The notes beneath the pieces were generated by a model. The model did not search any database. It saw nothing but the letters and a program-made list of their open reading frames with translations, and was not told where the DNA came from. Below, one piece after another: positions 55,722 through 64,000 of a stretch of DNA of 64,000 nucleotides. The stretch is from Kitasatospora azatica KCTC 9699 (lineage in GTDB: Bacteria; Actinomycetota; Actinomycetes; Streptomycetales; Streptomycetaceae). The stretch lies in contig NZ_JQMO01000003.1 of assembly GCF_000744785.1 (NCBI RefSeq), positions 1,302,001 through 1,366,000 of the forward strand, read 5' to 3'. Numbering within the stretch: the first letter of the stretch is position 1; every line of letters starts with the position of its first letter. The translations under genes were made by a program, and so were the position numbers.

Positions 55722-56103
55722 GGCGGCAACCGCCCTCTTCCGCTTCCTTTTGGGATGTTTGGACAGCGGGGATTAAGGCTACGCCCCTGATCAGTGATCG
55801 CGCAGTCCCCGGGGGGTAGGCGTCGCCCAGATCACAGTGTCCTCAGCCACATTGGCCGGAAAGATGCGTTAGAAACGCGCCTGGGCGGGGAAGCGATCGC
55901 GGCTGAGCAGCGGATAAAACAGCCCCAAAGCGGACAAAGAGCCGGGAGATTGGCCGGTTGTGACCGTTTCGGGGCTGTCGATCACCGAGTTGTCCCAATT
56001 CGGTGACAAAGCTGGCCGCGGTGGACAGTACGGGAGGTCGGCGCTGGTCAGCGGCCACCTCCGGGCTTCACGGCGAGCTTCACAGCGGGCTGCGCGGTGG
56101 GCT
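55722..56103. other. kgd upstream region, no gene
   Basis: 382 bp between the kgd start and the sensor kinase stop, both on the minus strand. It holds the kgd promoter and a hairpin (55982-56006). No gene is supported on either strand. Confidence 0.6.
55982..56006 (-). terminator. Weak hairpin after the two-component operon
   Basis: TCACCGAGTT/AATTCGGTGA arms (one mismatch in ten) around a 5-base loop, about 100 bp past the sensor kinase stop. Possible terminator. Confidence 0.4.
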
Positions 56104-57345
56104 TCACAGCCGAGGCCGTGGCACCGCCGGCAGCTCGCCCGGCAGCGCCACCTGGATCAGGCAGCCGCCGGAGCCGTCCGCCACCTCGATCCGACCGCCG
56201 TGCAGGTCCACCGCCCAGCGGGCGATGGCCAGGCCGAGACCGGTGCCGCCGTCGCTGCCCGGACCGTGCGCGGTCGCGGTGCCGGTCCGGCTGAACCGGT
56301 CGAAGACCCGGGTGCGGTCCTGGGCCGGGATCCCCGGGCCCTGGTCCTCCACCTCGAGCAGCAGGGCCTGCGGCGACTCGCCGGCCCGGGCCCGGACCGT
56401 CACCAGTCCGCCGGCCGGGGAGTGCTTGCAGGCGTTGTCCACCAGATTGGCCACCACCTGGTGCAGCCGCTCCGGATCGGCCACGCCGGTCAGGCCCTCC
56501 GGGTGCACGTCGAGGCGCAGCCGGACGTCGTCGCGCCGGCTCCACGCGCCGCCGGCGGTCGCGCCGTCCACCGTGAGCCCGCGCAGCACGCCGGTGAGGA
56601 AAGGGCCGACCTCGAACTCGCGGGCGTCCAGTGGCACCACGCCGCCGTCCAGCTTGGACAGGTCCAGCAGGTGGGTGACCAGTCGACCGAGCCGCTCGGT
56701 CTGCTCCAGGGCTGCGCCGAGGGTCCCCGCATCGGGGGGGACCACGCCGTCCACCATGTTCTCCAGCACCGCCTGCAGTGCCGCGATCGGTGTCCGCAGC
56801 TCGTGCGAGACGTTGGCCACCAGCTCCCGGCGGTGCCGGTCGGCGGCCTCCAGATCGGCGGCCATGGTGTTGAAGGTGGCCGCCAGCTCGCCGATCTCGT
56901 CGCGTGAGCCGGCCTTGACCCGGCGGCTGTAGTCGCCGCCGGCCATCGCCCGGGCCGCCACCGTCATCTCGCGCAGCGGCGCGGTGAGGGTGTGGGCCAG
57001 CAGTTGCATGAAGAGCAGCGAGGCGATCATCGAGAAGACCATGATCACCCGCACCTGGGTGCCGGACCGGATCGCGATCACCACCAGGCCGGTGGCGATG
57101 ACCACCGCGATGATCACCAGCAGGCCCAGCCTGCCCTTGATCGAACGCACCGGATCGAGCGGCCGGATGGCCTGCCAGATCCGCGCTGCCAATCGACCCA
57201 GCGGCCGCCGGCGCGGCTTCGGGTCGGACTCGGTATCGGTTGTCATCGGTGCTCGGTCCCCGTGCTCCTGTGCCCCCGTGGCCCCCCGCAGGTACCCATT
57301 CACATCACTGGTCGACCCACCTCGGTGGTCGACCGGGCCGGTCAT
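56104..57345 (-). CDS. Sensor histidine kinase (HAMP, HisKA, HATPase)
   Basis: 413 residues if translation begins at ATG 57345, which overlaps the response-regulator stop (ATGA). A second ATG at 57246 (MTTDTESDPKPRR) would give 380 residues and cannot be excluded. Two membrane helices (LGLLVIIAVVIATGLVVIAI and IMVFSMIASLLFMQLLA) with almost no outer loop precede HAMP (LTAPLREMTVAARAMAGGDYSRRV). The phospho-His box is ELVANVSHELRTPIAALQAVLENM, and the ATP domain has VVANLVDNACKHSP, EDQGPGIPAQDRTRVFDRF and GTGLGLAIARWAVDLHGG. The short outer loop suggests sensing inside the membrane. Confidence 0.93.
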   Translation of the reverse strand: MTGPVDHRGGSTSDVNGYLRGATGAQEHGDRAPMTTDTESDPKPRRRPLGRLAARIWQAIRPLDPVRSIKGRLGLLVIIAVVIATGLVVIAIRSGTQVRVIMVFSMIASLLFMQLLAHTLTAPLREMTVAARAMAGGDYSRRVKAGSRDEIGELAATFNTMAADLEAADRHRRELVANVSHELRTPIAALQAVLENMVDGVVPPDAGTLGAALEQTERLGRLVTHLLDLSKLDGGVVPLDAREFEVGPFLTGVLRGLTVDGATAGGAWSRRDDVRLRLDVHPEGLTGVADPERLHQVVANLVDNACKHSPAGGLVTVRARAGESPQALLLEVEDQGPGIPAQDRTRVFDRFSRTGTATAHGPGSDGGTGLGLAIARWAVDLHGGRIEVADGSGGCLIQVALPGELPAVPRPRL

Positions 57346-58079
57346 CCGACCGGTGCCTCCAGTGCGTAGCCCACGCCGTGCACGGTACGGATCCAGGTCG
57401 CACCGATCTTCCGGCGCAGCGCCTTGACGTGGCTGTCCACGGTGCGGGTGCCGGAGGCGTCGGTCCAGTCCCAGACCTCGGCCAGCAGCTGCTCGCGGGT
57501 GAGCACCGCGCGCGGCTGGGCGGCCAGGCAGGCCAGCAGGTCGAACTCGGTCGGCGTCAGGTGGACGTCGCCCGAGGCGAGCCGGACCCGGCGCTGGACA
57601 TGGTCGATCTCCAGTTCGCCGAAGCGCAGCGATCCGAGGGCCGGGGTTCTGGCCGCCTGCTGGGCCCGTTCGACCCGGCGGAGCAGCACGTTGACCCGGG
57701 CCGCCAGCTCGCGCATCGAGAACGGCTTGGTCATGTAGTCGTCGGCGCCCACACCGAGGCCGACCAGCAGGTCGGTCTCGTCGTCGCGGGCGGTCAGCAT
57801 CAGCACCGGGACCGGGCGCTGGGCCTGGATCCGGCGGCAGACCTCGAGGCCGTCGAAGCCGGGGAGCATGATGTCGAGCACCACGAGATCCGGCTGCCAG
57901 GTGTGGAAGCCGTCCACCGCGCCGGGACCGTCGTGCGCCACGGCGACCTTGAAGCCCTCCGCGCCCAGTCGGGCCGCGATGGACTCGGCGATGGTGGGTT
58001 CGTCCTCCACCACCAGAACACGTCGTTGGGCAATCACACCGCTCGCGCTGGTGTCCTGCTGAATTTCTGTCACGGTCAC
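57342..58079 (-). CDS. OmpR-family response regulator
   Basis: 245 residues from GTG 58079. Receiver domain with acidic pocket (VLVVEDEP), phospho-acceptor Asp (PDLVVLDIMLPGFDG) and signalling Lys (DDYMTKPFSMRELAARV). The C-terminal winged helix is DVHLTPTEFDLLACLAAQPRAVLTREQLLAEVWDWTDASGTRTVDSHVKALRRKIG with VHGVGYAL. Its partner kinase follows in a coupled operon. Candidate binding repeats (CTCAG, 11 bp apart) lie at 58419-58434 in the upstream region. Confidence 0.94.
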   Translation of the reverse strand: MTVTEIQQDTSASGVIAQRRVLVVEDEPTIAESIAARLGAEGFKVAVAHDGPGAVDGFHTWQPDLVVLDIMLPGFDGLEVCRRIQAQRPVPVLMLTARDDETDLLVGLGVGADDYMTKPFSMRELAARVNVLLRRVERAQQAARTPALGSLRFGELEIDHVQRRVRLASGDVHLTPTEFDLLACLAAQPRAVLTREQLLAEVWDWTDASGTRTVDSHVKALRRKIGATWIRTVHGVGYALEAPVG

Positions 58080-58552
58080 GCCACCGCCCCCAGGGCCTGC
58101 GGGCCGTCACCTGTGGGAGTGCGGCACCGCTCGTAGTCTTGTTCCGTCGTTGTTTGCCGTGCCGGTACGTGGTCCCGGGCTGCACACCTCGCAGCGTACG
58201 GACAGCGGGCAGGCCCCGGCAGGCGGACCGCAGATTTCCGGACCACCGGCCGTAGCGCGCGCCCCGGGGACCGGCACGGGCCGCTACCTTACCCGTCCAT
58301 GTCGCCTCACCGTAACGGTGTGTATGCACGAACCCGTCACCGCCCCGGCGGCTGTGCTTTCCCGCATGAAGGTCTATACCAAGTCCTGAACTGCCGTAAC
58401 GAGCACCACAGAAGCTTCCTCAGCTGACTCTCAGGCTGAACCCGTACCGTGGACGAAACCGGCCCCTGATGGCACGGTGTGCACGCGGAGCGAGCGTGTC
58501 ATGCTCACCTGGCCCCGACTGGCCCGGTGGACCGGCGACGGACGGAGGCGCA
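58080..58552. other. Divergent intergenic region with a possible small leaderless ORF
   Basis: 473 bp between the response regulator and the rhomboid-like gene. A 42-codon ORF at 58299-58427 (MSPHRNGVYARTRHRPGG... LYQVLNCRNEHHRSFLS) starts nine bases after a TACCTT -10-like hexamer and could be read from a leaderless message. Third-position bases are not strongly G/C, so coding is doubtful. Direct CTCAG repeats overlap its end. Confidence 0.3.
58419..58434. promoter_or_regulatory. CTCAG direct repeat, 11-bp period
   Basis: CTCAG at 58419-58423 and again at 58430-58434, one helical turn apart, is the geometry bound by OmpR-family dimers. It lies about 120 bp before the rhomboid-like gene and 340 bp from the response regulator. 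Confidence 0.4.
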
Positions 58553-59326
58553 ATGGCGGACGCATCTCGGGGCGGCGCGCGATGCGCCCCAGTGGCGCCC
58601 TACGCGGGCCTGCGCCTGGGCCTGCGGACCGGCCCGCTGCAGTGGGTGCTGGATCGTGCGCCGACGCCCCGGCGCAACCCCTTCGCGCTGCTCTACCTGC
58701 TGGTGCTGGCCGGCACCACGGTCTTCGCCCGGCTCGCCGACCCGCGGCTGGTGCACCAGCTGCAGACCATGTCCAGCACCGACGGCCACCACCTGCTCAG
58801 CACCCCCGTGCGCTCGCTGCTGATGAGCGGGCTCTGGGTGGCCGGGCCGGTCTGGATGCCCTACCTGTGGGCCTTCGCCTTCACCGTGGCGCCGCTGGAG
58901 CGCCGGGTCGGCCCGCTGCGCGCGGCCGGGGTCTTCGCGGCCGGCCATGTCGCCGGGACGCTGCTCTCCCAGCTGGTGGTGGGGGTCGCGGTGGCGCTCG
59001 GCAAGATCGGTCCGGGCATCCTGGACGAGCTGGACATCGGCGTCAGCTACGGCGTGCTGGCCAGCCTGGGGGCGCTCAGCGGCCTGCTCACGCCGCGCGG
59101 GCGGCTGCTCGGTCTGACCGGGGCGGTGCTGTTGATCGTCCACCAGATCACCTCGGACCAGGACCTGGTCACGGCGGTCGGGCACCCGACCGCCCTGCTC
59201 GCCGGAGTGGCGCTCTGGCCGGTGCTGCGGCGGCCGCGCCGCGGTCCGCGCGGGCCGCTCCGGCCGGTGCGGCAGCGCAGTCGGCTCGATGCCAACTTGA
59301 CGCAGCCGGCGCTCGACCGGGCGTAG
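58553..59326 (+). CDS. Rhomboid-like membrane protein
   Basis: 257 residues from ATG 58553 with GGAGG five bases upstream. About six membrane helices. Segment order resembles rhomboid proteases: NPFALLYLLVLAGTTVFARLADPRL, VWMPYLWAFAFTVAPLERRVGPLRAAGVFAAGHVAGTLLSQ, a possible catalytic Ser in DIGVSYGVLASLGALSGLL and a possible His in TAVGHPTALLAGVALW. The classic GxSG is GVSYG here, so activity is uncertain. It lies between the two-component system and lon. Confidence 0.8.
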   Translation: MADASRGGARCAPVAPYAGLRLGLRTGPLQWVLDRAPTPRRNPFALLYLLVLAGTTVFARLADPRLVHQLQTMSSTDGHHLLSTPVRSLLMSGLWVAGPVWMPYLWAFAFTVAPLERRVGPLRAAGVFAAGHVAGTLLSQLVVGVAVALGKIGPGILDELDIGVSYGVLASLGALSGLLTPRGRLLGLTGAVLLIVHQITSDQDLVTAVGHPTALLAGVALWPVLRRPRRGPRGPLRPVRQRSRLDANLTQPALDRA

Positions 59327-59392
59327 TCCGAACCTTCCCTCCCTGATCGCTCAGAGCGAACAAAGCCCGGGGAACATCCGGCCCTGACCAAG

Positions 59393-59413
59393 CCTTAGTC
59401 ATGTCGACTCAAG
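59393..59413 (+). promoter_or_regulatory. HAIR-like HspR operator upstream of lon
   Basis: CCTTAGT-N7-ACTCAAG (59393-59399, 59407-59413) matches the HAIR consensus CTTGAGT-N7-ACTCAAG in spacing, fully in the right arm and at 5 of 7 positions in the left. It lies 22-42 bp upstream of lon. Lon is a known HspR target in Streptomyces. Confidence 0.75.
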
Positions 59414-59434
59414 TTCACTGACTGGGGAGAGATC

Positions 59435-61846
<2,412 letters not shown>

Positions 61847-61880
61847 GCTGACGCGGAGCGGTGCCCGACCGGAGCGTGAC

Positions 61881-61917
61881 CGGTGCCCGACGGACCTGAC
61901 GGTCCGCCGGGCATCGG
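61881..61917 (+). terminator. Hairpin terminator after lon
   Basis: Stem GCCCGACGGACC/GGTCCGCCGGGC with one mismatch, extended by CGGT/ATCGG, around a TGAC loop, about 35 bp after the lon stop. Confidence 0.7.
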
Positions 61918-62049
61918 TCGTGCACCCACCGCCGGTGTGGTCCACCAGGGCGCTACCACGGGCGCGCTCCGGATCGCGGCAGGCTGACCGGCGTGCCGAT
62001 CCGGGGAGTCGGGTGACAGCCGATCGGGTTCCTGTGCGACACTGCGCAA

Positions 62050-62580
62050 ATGCCGTCGCCTACACAGAAAGCCCTGGCCAAGGTGCCTGGGCCGCTGCGT
62101 CCGTTCCTGGTGCAGCACCGCAGTCTGGTGAAGTTCCTGCTGGTGGGTGGCACGTGCTTCGTGCTGACGCTGGTGATCAACTACGGGCTGAAGCTCACCG
62201 TCTGCGGATCCAAGCCGGTGGTCGCGCTGACCATCGCGACGGCCGTGGCCACCGTGGTCTCCTACCTGCTCAACCGGGCGTGGTCGTTCCGCTCCGAGGG
62301 CAGCCACAAGGAGGCCATCCCGTTCATCGTGGTCAGCGCGATCGCGGTGGGTGTGAACGACCTGCCGCTGCTGGCCAGCCGGTACGTGTTCAACCTGCGC
62401 GAGCCGAATGTGACGCACTTCACGCAGGAAGTCGCCGACTTCATGAGCGGCATGATCCTCGGCACGCTGGTGGCGATGGCGTTCCGCTACTGGGCGATGA
62501 AGAAGTTCGTCTTCACCACCACCAAGGCGAGCGGCGAGACCGCCGACGAGCAGGCCGAGCCGCCGGCGCGGGTGGGCTGA
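62050..62580 (+). CDS. GtrA-family membrane protein
   Basis: 176 residues from ATG 62050. Four membrane helices in GtrA order: SLVKFLLVGGTCFVLTLVINYGL, VVALTIATAVATVVSYLLNRAWSF, EAIPFIVVSAIAVGVNDLPLL and MILGTLVAMAFRYWAMKKFVF. The motif YLLNRAWSF before the third helix and the RYWAMKKFVF end are family hallmarks. GtrA proteins are thought to help move polyprenyl-linked sugars across the membrane for cell-wall or teichoic-acid glycosylation. No glycosyltransferase gene is adjacent. Confidence 0.92.
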   Translation: MPSPTQKALAKVPGPLRPFLVQHRSLVKFLLVGGTCFVLTLVINYGLKLTVCGSKPVVALTIATAVATVVSYLLNRAWSFRSEGSHKEAIPFIVVSAIAVGVNDLPLLASRYVFNLREPNVTHFTQEVADFMSGMILGTLVAMAFRYWAMKKFVFTTTKASGETADEQAEPPARVG

Positions 62581-62632
62581 CCGCCTTCCGCACGACCCGC
62601 AGACCTGCGCGACCTGCACGACCCCACGACTT

Positions 62633-62955
62633 TCAGGGCTGAACCCGCGTCAGCTCGACCTCCGGCCCCGGGGCCGCCGCCATCGGGCGGCCGCTCCGGG
62701 GCCGGATCACTACCGCGAGCAGGGCGAGCGCGAAGCCGGCCACCGCCCAGGCGCTGAGCACCAGCAGCGGCGCGGTGACGTCGGTGCCGCCGAAGTGGGC
62801 GATCGAGCGGGCCACCTCGGTGCCGGCGCCGTTCGGCAGCCAGGCGCCGATCGCCCGCCAGAACGGCGGCATCAGCGGAGCAGCAGCACGGCGACGACCA
62901 GGAGGGCTGCGCGGGCGGTGACGGCGTCCTTGAACTCGCTGACGAATCCTGGCAT
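62633..62955 (-). pseudogene. Remnant of a DUF3533/ABC-2-type permease (internal deletion)
   Basis: ATG 62955 gives MPGFVSEFKDAVTARAALLVVAVLLLR and then a stop at 62872. That is the N-terminal end, including the first membrane helix, of YhgE/DUF3533-type permeases as I remember them. The stop overlaps an ATG (62872-62870) opening a second frame: PPFWRAIGAWLPNGAGTEVARSIAHFGG, then TAPLLVLSAWAVAGFALALLAVVI, the C-terminal end of the same family. The roughly 300 residues expected between are missing. The gene is divergent from a MarR regulator that probably once controlled it. Confidence 0.7.
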
Positions 62956-63075
62956 CGGCGCTCCATTTCCGGCGATACGGCAGCAAGACGGACTAGTTCG
63001 ACACGTCATAGCATGAACGGTTTCGTGGATACTGATCGCGCGCCGGGGATCGGCGAAACGGGCTGGTGAGCGGCG

Positions 63076-63561
63076 GTGGGCGTGGACGAGGAGCAGGCGG
63101 CGCAGGAGGCTGTCTTCCGTGCGGTGGAGCGCGAGGTCGCGGTGATGTTCCGGCGCGGCCGGGCCCGCTCGGCCGAGATGTCCCGCCTGGTGCACCCGCA
63201 GCTGGAGGGGATGGCCTACAGCCTGCTGGCCCACCTCTACGACGCCGGCGAGGTCCGGGTGACCGAGGTCGGCACTCACTTCGGGGTGGGCAAGGCGACC
63301 ATCAGCCGGCAGATCAAGGCGCTGGAGGAGCTCGACCTGGTGGCCCGGCAGCCGGACCCGCTGGACGGGCGGGCCTCGCTGGTCTCGCTCACCGAGGACG
63401 GCGCCCGGCGCTACCGCAGGGCGCACGAGGCGCGGCTGGCCTCGTTCCGCGAGCTGCTCGGCGCCTGGGAGGCGGACGACCTGGCCCAGTTCGCCCGGCT
63501 GCTGGCCCGGTTCAACGAGGCGGCCCAGACCCTCTACCGGCACCCGGAGCTTGCCGACTGA
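63076..63561 (+). CDS. MarR-family transcriptional regulator
   Basis: 161 residues from GTG 63076 (GTG 63082 also possible). MarR winged helix: QLEGMAYSLLAHLYDAGEVRVTEVGTHFGVGKATISRQIKALEELDLVARQPDPLDGRASLVSLTEDGARR, including the wing D.R. motif. Helices at both ends form the dimer interface. Downstream lies an MFS exporter whose promoter has two palindromes with GTTG/CAAC arms, the probable target. Ligand unknown. Confidence 0.93.
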   Translation: MGVDEEQAAQEAVFRAVEREVAVMFRRGRARSAEMSRLVHPQLEGMAYSLLAHLYDAGEVRVTEVGTHFGVGKATISRQIKALEELDLVARQPDPLDGRASLVSLTEDGARRYRRAHEARLASFRELLGAWEADDLAQFARLLARFNEAAQTLYRHPELAD

Positions 63562-63580
63562 CAAGGTTGCCGGCCGAGAA

Positions 63581-63624
63581 GGTTGCCTGAGTCAACCAAT
63601 GTCCTTATAGTTGCCCTGGGCAAC
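63581..63624 (+). promoter_or_regulatory. MFS exporter promoter covered by two MarR-type palindromes
   Basis: -35 TTGCCT (63583-63588) and -10 TATAGT (63606-63611) are separated by 17 bp. A palindrome GGTTG-CCTGAGT-CAACC (63581-63597) covers the -35 and a second, GTTGCCC-T-GGGCAAC (63610-63624), starts at the -10. A dimer on each would block initiation. Confidence 0.8.
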
Positions 63625-63644
63625 GAATCTAAGGACGCGTCTCC

Positions 63645-64000
63645 ATGGCCGCAATACCCGCGACACCCCAGGTCCACCGCCAGCACCAGGGCGGTGCCGA
63701 CGACCGTCCGATGACGCACCGGGAGATCCTCGAAGCGCTCTCCGGCCTGCTGCTCGGCCTCTTCGTGGCGGTCCTCTCCTCGACCATCGTCTCCAACGCG
63801 CTGCCGACCATCCTGCGCGACCTGCACGGCGGCGAGTCCGCCTACACCTGGGTGATCACCGCTGCCCTGCTCAGCCTCACCGCCTCCACCCCGATCTGGG
63901 GCAAGCTCTCCGACCTGGTCAGCAAGAAACTGCTGATGCAGGTGGCACTGGTGATCTACATCGTCTCCTCGACGCTGGCCGGCCTCTCGCAGAACACCAG
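63645..64000 (+). CDS. MFS multidrug exporter (EmrB/QacA type), 5' part only
   Basis: From ATG 63645, with AAGGA nine bases upstream, to the window end (118 codons). MTHREILEALSGLLLGLFVAVLSSTIVSNALPTILRDLHGGESAYTWVITAALLSLTASTPIWGKLSDLVSKK is the first three helices of DHA2/EmrB transporters, with the conserved A.LSSTIV.NALP motif and the GKLSDL loop. It probably exports a toxic compound sensed by the MarR protein encoded just upstream. The C-terminal part is outside the window. Confidence 0.92.
   Translation, partial: MAAIPATPQVHRQHQGGADDRPMTHREILEALSGLLLGLFVAVLSSTIVSNALPTILRDLHGGESAYTWVITAALLSLTASTPIWGKLSDLVSKKLLMQVALVIYIVSSTLAGLSQNT

Overview
This is a high-GC actinobacterial chromosome segment, almost certainly from the Streptomycetaceae (Streptomyces or Kitasatospora type). 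The evidence is strongly G/C-biased third codon positions, many GTG starts, and a marker set typical of the family: DasR with dre operators, a WhiB-like protein (WblE), SigH with its anti-sigma factor, Ni-type superoxide dismutase with its maturation protease, XRE/DUF397 pairs, and a multifunctional 2-oxoglutarate decarboxylase (Kgd). From about 23.4 kb to 62 kb the gene order matches, from memory, the conserved core between dasR and lon in Streptomyces coelicolor.

Layout. 1-7 kb: the start of a secreted protein, a membrane protein/winged-helix pair, a VapBC toxin-antitoxin pair, a histidine phosphatase, an MctP-like solute symporter with its DUF3311 partner, and a regulator/MFS exporter pair. 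6.9-7.7 kb: a patchwork of gene fragments (XRE antitoxin N-terminus, two coupled fragments of unknown genes, an IS5-type transposase tail). 7.7-20.2 kb: the main accessory island. A 2329-residue secreted RHS-repeat polymorphic toxin has a bulb-type lectin domain inserted in its repeats and a C-terminal tip I do not recognise. A small two-helix membrane protein follows it and is the best immunity candidate. Divergent from it is a 1596-residue secreted protein carrying DNRLRE-like, FG-GAP-like, bulb-lectin, LamG-like and ricin-B domains. The bulb-lectin modules of the two divergent proteins are closely similar. 20.2-23.2 kb: two small coupled genes resembling immunity proteins (Imm53 and possibly Imm32), an XRE/DUF397 pair, and a triad of tiny genes joined by 4-bp start/stop overlaps, two of them very short.

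23.4-32.5 kb: the N-acetylglucosamine/chitooligosaccharide uptake locus: dasR, dasABC, a GH3 beta-N-acetylglucosaminidase, a second dasA-like binding protein with a paralogous dre promoter, and a SIS-domain sugar-phosphate deaminase/isomerase. Together these import and break down chitin-derived sugars under DasR control. 32.5-40.8 kb: PdtaS-type kinase, wblE, a lipid kinase, sigH/rshA, a GNAT enzyme, sodN/sodX and a CGNR regulator. 40.8-48 kb: an amino-acid ABC transporter with two binding proteins, NAD malic enzyme, and a quinone-oxidoreductase-like enzyme. 47.7-62.6 kb: a PadR/DUF4097 envelope-type operon with visible operators, a DUF6104 protein, a Ser/Thr kinase, kgd (split by an apparent 1-bp frameshift in its Ala/Pro linker), an OmpR-type two-component system, a rhomboid-like protein, lon behind a HAIR-like HspR site, and a GtrA protein. 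62.6-64 kb: a MarR regulator between the remains of an ABC-2-type permease and an MFS exporter whose promoter is covered by two MarR-type palindromes.

All functions are inferred by eye from translated sequence. No database search was run, and references to family behaviour or synteny are from memory.
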